DNA of 64,000 bases. It comes from Chitinophagales bacterium. GTDB taxonomy: Bacteria; Bacteroidota; Bacteroidia; Chitinophagales; JADJOU01. This document shows positions 18,910 to 27,366 of this stretch, one piece after another. Position 1 is the stretch's first letter. The number at the start of each line of letters is the position of its first letter. The stretch is taken from assembly GCA_016787225.1 (NCBI GenBank), contig JAEUUY010000026.1, positions 62,001-126,000 on the forward strand, written 5' to 3'. The position numbers and the translations under genes are program-made. The notes beneath the pieces are model-generated. The model saw nothing but the letters and a program-made list of their open reading frames with translations, did no database searches and had not been told where the DNA came from.

Positions 18910-20169
18910 ATGAGTTTTAACAACACCTTGGAATTTGCGAAGTCACTAGACTCAAATGACACCCTTAGCTCGTATAGAGAGCAATTTATTTTCCCACAGC
19001 ATCATGGTCATGATGTCTACTATTTCACTGGTAACTCTCTAGGACTACAACCAAAAAAAGCTAAAGAATATATCCTCGAAGAGCTAGAAGATTGGGGTAA
19101 ATATGGCGTAGAAGGTCATTTTCATAGCAAAAGAAACTGGTTTGGGTATCATCATTTCCTCACAGATAAAGCAGCCAACATCGTGGGAGCTAAAACAGAG
19201 GAAGTAGCCGTTATGAATACACTTTCGGTCAATCTCAATTTGCTCATGGTTTCCTTTTATAGACCTCATGGCAAGAGAACCAAAATCTTGATGGAAGCTG
19301 CGGCATTTCCATCGGACCATTATGCTGTGCAGCAGCAGGTGCGATTTCACGGACTAAATCCAACAGAAGATATTATACTTTTACATCCTAGGGAAGGGGA
19401 ATATGCCATACAAACATCAGATATATTAGATGTGATTGAAAAAAATAAAAATGAACTCGCCCTCGTCATGCTGGGTGGTGTCAATTATTATACAGGTCAA
19501 TATTTCGATATAGAATCCATTACTAATAAAGCGCATGAAGTAGGGGCTATCGCAGGCTATGACTTGGCTCATGCTGCTGGAAATATCGTACTGAAACTCC
19601 ATGAATGGAATGTGGACTTTGCCTGCTGGTGTAGCTATAAGTATCTAAACTCTGGTCCAGGAGGTGTCGCTTCTATCTTTGTGCATGAACGGCATGGGGA
19701 TAATCCAGACCTACCTCGATTCGCAGGATGGTGGGGCAATGATGAGAAAGATAGATTCCTTATGAAATCGGAATATATTCCAGCTAAAGGGGCATCTGGC
19801 TGGCAGCAATCGAATGCACAGATATTCTCCATGGCGGCACACTTAGCCTCCCTGGAAATATTTGAACAAGCAGGTATAGAAAACCTTAGAGCCAAAAGTG
19901 AAAAGTTGACTGAATATTTGGAAAAATTACTTCAAAACATCCCACAAATAAAAATTATCACGCCTAGTAACCGTGCGGAACGTGGCTGTCAACTTTCTTT
20001 AATAGCCCTAGACAAGCCTAAGGAACTTTTTAAATATCTGCAAGAGAATGGCATTATAGCTGACTGGAGGGAACCAGATGTGATTCGCGTAGCCCCTGTT
20101 CCTCTTTATAATCGATTTGAAGATTGTTGGGTGTTAGCAGATCGTATTAAACAGTTTTACAATTTATAA
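18910..20169 (+). CDS. kynU: kynureninase
   Basis: The 419-residue PLP enzyme cleaves L-kynurenine to anthranilate and alanine in tryptophan catabolism. Hallmarks are [11 protein letters not shown] near the N-terminus, [10 protein letters not shown] (Asp contacting PLP), [14 protein letters not shown] around residue 240 (Schiff-base lysine in the SYKY motif) and the WWGND segment. The ATG at 18910 is preferred over a TTG seven codons upstream, because that TTG overlaps the likely -7 promoter box. The next gene starts 12 bases after the stop. Confidence 0.95.
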   Translation: MSFNNTLEFAKSLDSNDTLSSYREQFIFPQHHGHDVYYFTGNSLGLQPKKAKEYILEELEDWGKYGVEGHFHSKRNWFGYHHFLTDKAANIVGAKTEEVAVMNTLSVNLNLLMVSFYRPHGKRTKILMEAAAFPSDHYAVQQQVRFHGLNPTEDIILLHPREGEYAIQTSDILDVIEKNKNELALVMLGGVNYYTGQYFDIESITNKAHEVGAIAGYDLAHAAGNIVLKLHEWNVDFACWCSYKYLNSGPGGVASIFVHERHGDNPDLPRFAGWWGNDEKDRFLMKSEYIPAKGASGWQQSNAQIFSMAAHLASLEIFEQAGIENLRAKSEKLTEYLEKLLQNIPQIKIITPSNRAERGCQLSLIALDKPKELFKYLQENGIIADWREPDVIRVAPVPLYNRFEDCWVLADRIKQFYNL

Positions 20170-20181
20170 TCTCCTCGCCAT

Positions 20182-23022
20182 TTGAGAATTTTATTTTCTT
20201 TCCTTATCCTTTTTAGCTTCTCCTTGTGTCAAGGTCAGGAACTATACCATAGAATATTGAATGCAGACAATGGACTACCTAGCAATAAAGTGCATTATGT
20301 CTATGAGGACTCCAAAGGCTATATCTGGTTCGGCACAGAAAATGGGGTCTGTCGATGGGATAGTAAAAACTTCCTGACCTATACTATCAAAGACGGCTTA
20401 CCGAATAATGAAGTCCTCGTTATCTACGAAGATAGTAAAGGGAGAATCTGGTTTTCTACCTTTAGCAATGAACTCTGCTATTTACAAAATGATACTATTT
20501 TTAACAGGAAAAATGATAAACGCTTAGAGAAAATAAGCATTATCAAAGGGGGGAAGCTCTGCGAGCATAAGGGGGAGATATATTATTACAATTTTCCTTC
20601 AAATTTACCACAGCTGTTTAATGTTTCAAATTTAAAAAATAAACAGACCGAGATTAAAGTTCCCTCGAATAGTACACCAGAAATACTATTTTATAATGAC
20701 TATTTTTTTAGTATAATTACTTCACTTGAAAATTTCAATACATATATAAAGTCTGATAATAATGAATTCATTCTCAAAAATACTTTGTATTTTATTGAAA
20801 ACTCAAAAATTAATTTTATTGACCTTAAGAAAAAAAAATGTAGTTATACATTTATTGATTCTCTTCTACAATTTTTAAATAGTAACACTCCACCAAATTT
20901 CTTATGTAATTTCAAGTCAAATCTTAGATTATTTCATAAGTTCTCAACAGATTTGGTTTTTATCAATAAAACTAATCTTCAAACTAAAAGTCATAAAAAA
21001 TTAAATTTTGTATATGCCCTAAATCATTCAAAGATTATAAATAAGAAGTTATTTATAATCTCACAAGATAATACCTTATGGTTAAGCAATTTAAATATTC
21101 AAAACTTTAAATCCTCAATTGATAAATATCAATCTATTTCTAAACTATTCTTTTTAAACAATAAGCTACATCTTCTTTTCAATAATGGAGTAATTAAAGA
21201 AATAAACAAAAGTAAAACTACCCAACTTAAAACGGAAGGCAAACTATACAGTCTTGATTATGGTAAAAATAGCCAACCTATAGCTTGTTCCTATAGAAAT
21301 ATAATAAACTTAAAAACTAAAGAGTCTATTTCAAAAAATTTTCAGTTCTATTGTAAAGGCTTCTCCTACTCAACAAAACACAAACTATACACCATTAACA
21401 ATAGTAGTGGAGGACTTTATATCCAAAACCTCAAACAAAAAGCCACTAAGATTTCGGATTTGTATGCTTATACCTCATTTATAGATAGTCGAGATCGACT
21501 GTGGATAGGAACGGTGAATAAGCTCTATGTAACCAATACATTTCTACCAAAAGTGGAAGGCGAAAAAGAAATTAAACTCAATAAGGACTTGGATATATTT
21601 TGCTCTGAAATTAAGGAAGATCAACGAGGAAATATATTCTTTACAACCAATGATGGCGTATATATCATCGACAAAAACGATAACAAATATCATATAGATG
21701 ATAAAAACTTCCTCAGCTCTAATGAGTGTGTCACCCTCAAACTGGATACACAAAACCATAGTTTCTTTGTAGCCACAAGAAATGGGGTTAATCATATAGG
21801 CTATCATATTCATAATGGACAATTGAAATTTAATGTCATCAATAAGTTTTTCAAAGAGGATGGATTGACCTCTAATGAAATCAAAGATATTCTAATAGAC
21901 GGAGACTCTCTCTGGGTTGCCAGTGCCAAAGGCTTGGATTTGATTTCCGATAAAAATTATAGACCCGATAGTATCAAAATACCGGTGCATTTTAATAAGA
22001 TATTTATAAACGATAGTCTATGGAAATTGGATACTTTTTATCATCTAAATCATAGTCAAAATAACTTGAAAATCGACTATTCTGCTATCTACTATCAGCG
22101 GAGAGAGCGCCTAGATATCCGCTATCGCCTTATCAAAGATGGTGACACTTCCGAAGGTAAAATTGAAAACTCTATACTCCAATTATTTTCTCTCGCTTCA
22201 GGTAATTATACATTGCAGATTTATGCTTATGATAGAGATTACCCCTATATCCATAGTGAATATCGCACCTTGCGTTTTGAGATTTCTCCTCCTTATTATA
22301 AGACTTGGTGGTTTTATTCATTGATTTTACTCGGCGCATTGGTTATTCTAGGAGGGTTGATGTGGTATAGAAATAAAAATAGAGAAGAACAGCTCAAACT
22401 CGTAGGCGAGCTGAATAAATATAAACTACAAGGACTTCAGCACCAGATGAATCCTCACTTTGTGTTTAACTCTATGAGTACTATTCAGGACCTTATTTTA
22501 ACAGAACAAAATGTCGATGCCTTAGATTTTATCTCCGACTTTAGTCATCTCATGCGCACCATGCTTCAGAACTCCAGAAATGAATCTATTTCATTGAGCC
22601 AAGAAACTACTTTTCTAAAACGATACATAGAACTAGAGCAGATTAGGCATAGCCAAACCTTTGATTATAAATTAGATATAAATGTACCGGAAGAAGATCT
22701 CAATGACATTTATCTCCCAACTATGATGGTGCAACCTATAGTAGAAAATGCTATTAAACATGGGGTATCAAATCTCAAAGAACGAAGAGGCTTGATAACG
22801 ATACAATTTTCATTGAATGAAGATGAAACCTTTCTAAATATAGAGGTTATAGATAATGGTGCGGGAAAAAGCTCTAGCTCCAAGGTAAAAAATCATACCT
22901 CCACGGCAATTAATGTCATACAAGAGCGATTATTAATCTATGAGAAGAATGGGAATAAAGGTGACTACACTATTTCCTATTCTGAAAATGGCACAAAGGC
23001 GATTTTGAAACTACCTATATAA
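20182..23022 (+). CDS. two-component propeller sensor histidine kinase (LytS-type)
   Basis: The 946-residue protein begins at a TTG (the only plausible start after the kynU stop) with a signal peptide (RILFSFLILFSFSLCQG). Propeller-type repeats (YIWFGTENGVCRWD, RIWFSTFSNEL, RLWIGTVNKLYV, IFFTTNDGVYII) form a periplasmic sensor, followed by a Y_Y_Y-like domain (about 620-705), one membrane helix (WWFYSLILLGALVILGGL, about 708-728) and a His_kinase/HATPase pair with LQHQMNPHFVFNSM as the phospho-acceptor region. The middle (about 160-400) is unusually AT-rich and Asn/Lys/Phe-rich. It is paired with the LytTR regulator 32 bases downstream. Confidence 0.92.
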   Translation: MRILFSFLILFSFSLCQGQELYHRILNADNGLPSNKVHYVYEDSKGYIWFGTENGVCRWDSKNFLTYTIKDGLPNNEVLVIYEDSKGRIWFSTFSNELCYLQNDTIFNRKNDKRLEKISIIKGGKLCEHKGEIYYYNFPSNLPQLFNVSNLKNKQTEIKVPSNSTPEILFYNDYFFSIITSLENFNTYIKSDNNEFILKNTLYFIENSKINFIDLKKKKCSYTFIDSLLQFLNSNTPPNFLCNFKSNLRLFHKFSTDLVFINKTNLQTKSHKKLNFVYALNHSKIINKKLFIISQDNTLWLSNLNIQNFKSSIDKYQSISKLFFLNNKLHLLFNNGVIKEINKSKTTQLKTEGKLYSLDYGKNSQPIACSYRNIINLKTKESISKNFQFYCKGFSYSTKHKLYTINNSSGGLYIQNLKQKATKISDLYAYTSFIDSRDRLWIGTVNKLYVTNTFLPKVEGEKEIKLNKDLDIFCSEIKEDQRGNIFFTTNDGVYIIDKNDNKYHIDDKNFLSSNECVTLKLDTQNHSFFVATRNGVNHIGYHIHNGQLKFNVINKFFKEDGLTSNEIKDILIDGDSLWVASAKGLDLISDKNYRPDSIKIPVHFNKIFINDSLWKLDTFYHLNHSQNNLKIDYSAIYYQRRERLDIRYRLIKDGDTSEGKIENSILQLFSLASGNYTLQIYAYDRDYPYIHSEYRTLRFEISPPYYKTWWFYSLILLGALVILGGLMWYRNKNREEQLKLVGELNKYKLQGLQHQMNPHFVFNSMSTIQDLILTEQNVDALDFISDFSHLMRTMLQNSRNESISLSQETTFLKRYIELEQIRHSQTFDYKLDINVPEEDLNDIYLPTMMVQPIVENAIKHGVSNLKERRGLITIQFSLNEDETFLNIEVIDNGAGKSSSSKVKNHTSTAINVIQERLLIYEKNGNKGDYTISYSENGTKAILKLPI

Positions 23023-23054
23023 CCAAATCAACTTAAGTAAATTATCAAACAAAA

Positions 23055-23783
23055 ATGAATGCACTCGTTATAGATGATGAAGAGAGAAGCAGGAGAATAT
23101 TAAAAAATTTTCTTGCCAACTATTGTCCAGAGGTTAATGTTTTAGGTGAAGCAGACGATATTGATGCGGCATATCAAGCCATTTTACTGCATAAACCTGA
23201 TGTTGTATTTTTAGATATCGATATGCCACCTTACACTGGTTTTGATTTATTGAAGAAATTTGAAAAGATTCCATTCGAAATTATATTTGTGACGGCATAC
23301 GATTATTATGCAATAGATGCTATTAAGTTTTCAGCTTTGTATTATATTTTAAAACCGATAAAGGTTGGAGAGCTCAAATCGGCTATCGAAAAAGCTAAAA
23401 ATAAGTTACGAACACATTCAGATATAACTTCTAAATACGTTCAGCAACTTAACCCTCAATCTCTAGAGCGAATTGTTGTCAATACATTGAAAGATTCAAT
23501 GCTAATAGACTTAGGTGATATTCTGTATCTAGAATCCGACAATGTATATAGTACAATTTATTTGATAAATGGTCAGAAGGTTATTTGTAGTCAAAAAAAC
23601 CTCAGCGAATACGAGGAATTGTTGTCGAGTAAAGGATTTTTTAGATCCCATAAATCATATTTAGTTAATTTAAAACAAATAGCTTCAGTCAGTAAAACTG
23701 AAGGTGGAGAGCTTGTATTAAAAAACAAGGTAATAATTCCATTAGCTAGAAGGAGAAGGGAAGATTTTTTCAAGATATTTTAG
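23055..23783 (+). CDS. LytTR-family response regulator
   Basis: The 242-residue protein has a CheY-like receiver (VIDDEERSRR at 5-14, phospho-acceptor Asp54 in VFLDIDMPPYTG, VTAYDYYAIDAIKF, and LKPIKVGEL) and a C-terminal LytTR DNA-binding domain from about 140 (IVVNTLKDSMLIDLGDILYLES, FFRSHKSYLVNLKQI). It should be phosphorylated by the adjacent sensor kinase and bind direct-repeat promoter sites. No obvious target operator was identified in the window. Confidence 0.93.
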   Translation: MNALVIDDEERSRRILKNFLANYCPEVNVLGEADDIDAAYQAILLHKPDVVFLDIDMPPYTGFDLLKKFEKIPFEIIFVTAYDYYAIDAIKFSALYYILKPIKVGELKSAIEKAKNKLRTHSDITSKYVQQLNPQSLERIVVNTLKDSMLIDLGDILYLESDNVYSTIYLINGQKVICSQKNLSEYEELLSSKGFFRSHKSYLVNLKQIASVSKTEGGELVLKNKVIIPLARRRREDFFKIF

Positions 23784-23804
23784 TTATTCCTAAAAAAGAG
23801 ATAT

Positions 23805-24197
23805 GTGGATCTGACAATTATTTTTTTCGATGGACATTGTCTCTTATGCAGTCGCATAGTTGCACTCCTTTTGTCAATAGATAAAAATAAGAAACTAACA
23901 TTTTCCCCTTTACAAGGAAAAACAGCTAAAGCCAAACTACCTCAGGAACTATTGGCTGATTTAAACACCATGGCATATCTAAAAAATAGTAAACTATATA
24001 CAAAATCGGATGCAGTCTTGGAAATATCAAAAACCATTGGCGGAATTTTCACCTTGTTTTATATATTCAAGTTAATTCCTCGATTTATACGTGATGCTAT
24101 TTATGATTTTATTAGTAAAAATAGAATTCAATGGTTCGGGCAGTCTGAAAGTTGCCGAATGCCTAGCGAGGAAGAAAGGGCTCGATTTCATGATTAA
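23805..24197 (+). CDS. DCC-family thiol-disulfide oxidoreductase (DUF393)
   Basis: The 130-residue protein starts VDLTIIFFDGHCLLCSRIV: the D9-G10-x-C12-xx-C15 motif gives the DCC family its name. A second conserved stretch, FSPLQGKTAK, follows. Members are thioredoxin-like small proteins of unclear physiological role. The start is a GTG at 23805 behind AAAAGAG; the overlapping ATG at 23803 is out of frame and stops after two codons. It follows the LytTR gene by 21 bases and ends one base before a MITE-like element. Confidence 0.82.
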   Translation: MDLTIIFFDGHCLLCSRIVALLLSIDKNKKLTFSPLQGKTAKAKLPQELLADLNTMAYLKNSKLYTKSDAVLEISKTIGGIFTLFYIFKLIPRFIRDAIYDFISKNRIQWFGQSESCRMPSEEERARFHD

Positions 24198-24198
24198 A

Positions 24199-24448
24199 TA
24201 GGGTGTGCTGAAAAACGCCAAAACAATTGATAGCCTAAAGATTGCATAAACTTTTCCCCCTGAAAATGCAAATTGTAAAAACAAGTTTACTGGAGTTCAC
24301 GCCCAAATATCTTGCATTTACCGACAAGAATTTTAGGCTACTCAGAAGCACACCAACTACTTCGCCATCTTCACCTCGCAGTATGTCTATACAGCTTCGG
24401 CTTGATGGCTCGTATTTGGCGCACTTCTGAGTTTTTCAGCAGACCCTA
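24199..24448. mobile_element. MITE-like non-autonomous element, 250 bp, TA-flanked inverted repeats
   Basis: The ends are inverted repeats: GGGTGTGCTGAAAAAC from 24201 against the complement of GTTTTTCAGCAGACCC ending 24446, 15 of 16 matching, each bordered by TA (24199-24200 and 24447-24448), which looks like a TA target duplication as made by IS630/mariner-type transposases. The 250-bp interior has no convincing gene. It sits one base after the stop codon of the DCC gene. The remaining gene-free stretch to 24548 holds the ftsK promoter. Alternatively it may be the deleted remnant of an insertion sequence; no transposase is in the window. Confidence 0.6.
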
Positions 24449-24510
24449 GCTGATTGTCTTTAAAACTAAACCCTGTGGAGAAGTTTTAATTCAATTTTTT
24501 GTGTGGGAAT

Positions 24511-24518
24511 TACTTTTG
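24511..24518 (+). promoter_or_regulatory. -7 box TACTTTTG of ftsK
   Basis: TACTTTTG fits TAnnTTTG and lies 30 bases before the ftsK ATG, downstream of the MITE-like element. A TTTT run 23 bases upstream could be a weak -33 element. Confidence 0.45.
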
Positions 24519-24548
24519 TATGTTGGACGCAATCTACCCTTCATTTAA

Positions 24549-26999
24549 ATGGCCAAGTCAAGCAAAGAATTAGGTTCCTTTTTTAATCAGAGTAAACACC
24601 AAAAAATTTTCGGGGTGATTTTTCTCTTATTATCTTTCGTTCTCTTCTTTAGTTTTCTATCCTACCTCTTTAGTTTTCGTATGGATCAAAGCATTGCTAT
24701 CGAGGGCTGGGATTATATCAAGGAGACGGAACACTATAAAATTCAAAACTGGTTAAATAAAATTGGTGTTTTTCTAGGTTATTTTTTCGTAGATAACTTA
24801 TTCGGGCTGGCTGCATTCATTATTCCTATCAATTTATTTCTCATTAGTCTCAATTTAATTTTTCAAAAAAGGTTGTTTTCTTACTTGAAATTAATCTTAT
24901 ATCCTATACTATTCATTTTTATATGCAGTAGCTTTCTCGCGCTCATTCAACTGGTGTTTTTCAGAAGCGGGAATTTGAGTCTAGGCGGAAATTTTGGCAA
25001 TATCATCTCAGGACCTAATAGTTTTCTTCATAATTATATTGGAGTTTTAGGCACTCTATTCATTTGGGTTAGCTGCAGTTTAGCTGCTCTTGTTTGGTTT
25101 GCTAATCTGAATTTCGACTTTATACTCAAATGGTTCGAACAAGGCAAGATACCGAAGGAAGAGAAACTTTTTTCAGAGGAAAAAAAGGAGAAGAATAAAA
25201 GCCTAGAGAAAAAAACCTATAGTGACACTTTATTTGAAAAAGATAATATTGAATTCATTAATAATGAAGAATTAATGATTAATAACGAGAGTCCGTTAGA
25301 TAAAGAATCTAGCCCTGAAACAGCTAAAAAGGAATTAGAAATTGAAAATACTTACAATAAAGAACTTGCTAAACCTATTAATGAAATCGACACTACCGAA
25401 TTGACTGTAACGCCAAAGTTGGAAGAGAGATTAGTAGATAACGTTTCTGAGATTCAACAAAAGAACCTAGAGAATTTAGAACCATATGATCCTAAAAAAG
25501 ATTTATCTGCTTATAAATATCCGAGTATTGACTTACTAGAAAACCATGGCTCTGGAACGACTACGATAGATAGAAATGAGTTAGAAAACAACAAAAACCA
25601 AATCATAGAAACGCTCAAAAATTTTAATATATCCATCAGTTCCATTCGAGCCACCGTAGGACCTACTGTCACCCTATATGAAATTACACCTGCACCAGGG
25701 GTGCGCGTTTCCACGATCGCTCGACTCGAAAACGACATTGCCTTATCTCTTGCAGCCCTTGGGATTCGTATCATAGCTCCTATACCAGGTAAAGGGACTA
25801 TAGGGATAGAAGTACCGAATAAAAAGACAGAAATCGTCAGTATGAAAACGGCTATCATGTCGGAAAAATTTCAGACAACTAAAATGGAATTACCGATAGC
25901 ACTCGGTAAAAATATTTCTAACGAAATGGTTGTGGTAGATTTAGCTACCATGCCACACCTTTTGATGGCTGGAGCTACTGGCAAAGGAAAATCTGTAGGT
26001 ATTAATGCTATTTTAGTCTCACTGCTTTACAAAAAACATCCTGCCGAACTAAAATTCGTCATGGTAGATCCTAAAAAAGTAGAGTTGAGTATATATAGCA
26101 CAATAGAAAAACATTTTCTAGCTAAACTTCCAAATGAAGAGGAGCCAATTATTACAGATGTCAAAAAGGTGGTCAATACCTTAAACTCATTATGCATAGA
26201 AATGGATGACAGGTATGACCTACTCAAGAAAGCCATGGTTAGAAATATCAAAGAATACAATGAAAAATTCAAAAAACGTCAACTCAATCCATTGCATGGT
26301 CATCGCTATTTGCCTTATTTTGTATTAGTTATCGATGAATATGCCGATTTGATTATTACTGCTGGCAAAGAAGTAGAAATGCCCTTGGCCAGAATAGCAC
26401 AGTTAGCTCGAGCCATAGGTATTCATGTCATTCTTGCCACCCAGAGACCAGCTGCGAATATACTCACAGGATTAATACGAGCAAATTTTCCTACAAAAAT
26501 AGCTTTTGCAGTCTCGAAAGCAATAGATAGTAATATCATCATTGATACCAAAGGTGCGGAACAACTCATAGGACGGGGTGATATGCTCTATAGCCCATCT
26601 GGTGGAGATATCATACGATTACAATGCCCATTTGTAGACACTCCAGAAGTAGATAAGATATGCCATCATATTAGTGAACAACAAGGCTATGGAGAGGCTT
26701 ACCAGCTGCCAGAGTATTATGGGGATGAAGAGCATGATAAAGAGGTTAGATTCGATAAAAATGACATTGACCCACTTTTCGAGGATGCTGCAAAAGAAAT
26801 AGTCATTCAACAAATAGGGTCCATTTCTCTACTTCAAAGAAAATTAAACGTAGGTCATGGAAGGGCTGGAAGGCTGGTAGATCAGTTAGAAGCCATGGGC
26901 ATAGTAGGGCCAAACAGAGGTAGTAAGCCCCGTGATGTTAACTTCAAAACTCTCGATGAGCTCCAACTTTATCTAGATAATTTGAAAAATTCCAAATAA
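24549..26999 (+). CDS. ftsK: DNA translocase FtsK
   Basis: The 816-residue protein has four N-terminal membrane segments (about 17-185), a charged linker rich in Glu, Lys and Asn (about 200-320), and the FtsK/SpoIIIE motor with Walker A GATGKGKSVG near residue 475-485 and Walker B LVIDEYADLI near 592. A gamma winged-helix domain (ISLLQRKLNVGHGRAGRLVD) at the C-terminus reads KOPS-like sites. It pumps chromosome dimers apart at the septum. The Lys in the P-loop (usual residue Gln or Ser) still fits the consensus. A promoter box precedes it and tandem small RNA units follow. Confidence 0.97.
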   Translation: MAKSSKELGSFFNQSKHQKIFGVIFLLLSFVLFFSFLSYLFSFRMDQSIAIEGWDYIKETEHYKIQNWLNKIGVFLGYFFVDNLFGLAAFIIPINLFLISLNLIFQKRLFSYLKLILYPILFIFICSSFLALIQLVFFRSGNLSLGGNFGNIISGPNSFLHNYIGVLGTLFIWVSCSLAALVWFANLNFDFILKWFEQGKIPKEEKLFSEEKKEKNKSLEKKTYSDTLFEKDNIEFINNEELMINNESPLDKESSPETAKKELEIENTYNKELAKPINEIDTTELTVTPKLEERLVDNVSEIQQKNLENLEPYDPKKDLSAYKYPSIDLLENHGSGTTTIDRNELENNKNQIIETLKNFNISISSIRATVGPTVTLYEITPAPGVRVSTIARLENDIALSLAALGIRIIAPIPGKGTIGIEVPNKKTEIVSMKTAIMSEKFQTTKMELPIALGKNISNEMVVVDLATMPHLLMAGATGKGKSVGINAILVSLLYKKHPAELKFVMVDPKKVELSIYSTIEKHFLAKLPNEEEPIITDVKKVVNTLNSLCIEMDDRYDLLKKAMVRNIKEYNEKFKKRQLNPLHGHRYLPYFVLVIDEYADLIITAGKEVEMPLARIAQLARAIGIHVILATQRPAANILTGLIRANFPTKIAFAVSKAIDSNIIIDTKGAEQLIGRGDMLYSPSGGDIIRLQCPFVDTPEVDKICHHISEQQGYGEAYQLPEYYGDEEHDKEVRFDKNDIDPLFEDAAKEIVIQQIGSISLLQRKLNVGHGRAGRLVDQLEAMGIVGPNRGSKPRDVNFKTLDELQLYLDNLKNSK

Positions 27000-27013
27000 T
27001 TTAAAAAAAAGAC

Positions 27014-27043
27014 TTGACACTTCTTTTTTTTGTATTATCTTTG
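27014..27043 (+). promoter_or_regulatory. promoter of small RNA unit 1 (TTGACA-N16-TATCTTTG)
   Basis: TTGACA at 27014-27019 and TATCTTTG at 27036-27043 give a TTG-to-box spacing of 19 bases, fitting the Bacteroidota -33/-7 promoter. The predicted start site (about 27048) coincides with the first base of the conserved repeat body. Confidence 0.7.
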
Positions 27044-27046
27044 TAC

Positions 27047-27137
27047 TAGGTTTTCATAGTTGTAATAACAATTATGTTAGTTTTGTTTTCATAGTATTTT
27101 GGAGTTCGGTTCCCCTACCGAACTCCTTTTTTTTATA
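27047..27137 (+). ncRNA. small RNA unit 1 of a tandem pair (unassigned)
   Basis: A transcript of about 86 bases would run from the predicted start near 27048 to the terminator T-run at 27134. It is 91 bases of nearly perfect identity with unit 2, differing by one inserted C in the terminator loop. It can fold a 9-bp stem (CATAGTTGT against ACAATTATG, loop AATA, at 27055-27076) followed by the terminator hairpin. It contains two copies of TTTTCATAGT 35 bases apart (27051 and 27086) and a six-codon ATG-to-TAG mini-frame. I do not recognise it as any named RNA family; expression is inferred from promoter and terminator only. Confidence 0.65.
27101..27134 (+). terminator. intrinsic terminator of small RNA unit 1
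   Basis: GGAGTTCGGT (27101-27110) pairs perfectly with ACCGAACTCC (27117-27126) around a six-base loop, followed by eight T residues. This is a textbook Rho-independent terminator. Confidence 0.9.
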
Positions 27138-27194
27138 CCAAAATAAATAAAGTTTTATTAGGTTTTTTTAACTTTTTAAATTAATAATCAGTAT

Positions 27195-27202
27195 TATATT
27201 TG
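27195..27202 (+). promoter_or_regulatory. -7 box TATATTTG of small RNA unit 2
   Basis: TATATTTG stands at the position equivalent to TATCTTTG of unit 1, inside GTATTAT.TTTG shared by both copies. The -33 element is only a T-run near 27173, so this copy may be the weaker promoter. Confidence 0.6.
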
Positions 27203-27205
27203 CAT

Positions 27206-27297
27206 TAGGTTTTCATAGTTGTAATAACAATTATGTTAGTTTTGTTTTCATAGTATTTTGGAGTTCGGTTCCCCCTACCGAACTCCTTTTTTTTATA
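27206..27297 (+). ncRNA. small RNA unit 2 of a tandem pair (unassigned)
   Basis: This second copy lies exactly 159 bases after unit 1. The body is identical apart from one extra C in the terminator loop, whereas the 50-odd bases between the units are not conserved. Homology begins at the promoter -10 region and body identity begins at the predicted start site and stops at the terminator, which argues that the transcript is the conserved entity. The mini-frame, internal TTTTCATAGT repeat and 9-bp stem are all preserved. Function unknown. Confidence 0.65.
27260..27294 (+). terminator. intrinsic terminator of small RNA unit 2
   Basis: The same 10-bp stem as in unit 1 (GGAGTTCGGT at 27260-27269, ACCGAACTCC at 27277-27286) with a seven-base loop is followed by eight T residues (27287-27294). 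Confidence 0.9.
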
Positions 27298-27366
27298 TCA
27301 ACTTCTATACTATGATTTAGCCATATCTTATGAAAATTTTAAACATAAAAAAATAGGGGTAAAGGA

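Noticed and set aside
18834-18962. N-terminal extension of LepA by 43 residues
   Set aside because: Normal LepA starts at the ATG at 18833, and the extension covers the divergent promoter region.
24072-24284. Minus-strand frame of 70 codons over the DCC gene end and the MITE-like element
   Set aside because: It spans the junction between an opposite-strand gene and the inserted element, so it cannot be an ancestral gene.
25960-25999. Lysine in the FtsK Walker A motif (GATGKGKS) as a possible defect
   Set aside because: The GxxxxGKS consensus is fully kept; only a variable position differs.
27307-27315. ATACTATGA complementary to part of the small RNA, as a third inverted copy or target
   Set aside because: Nine AT-rich bases in an AT-rich region are expected by chance; nothing else of the unit is present.
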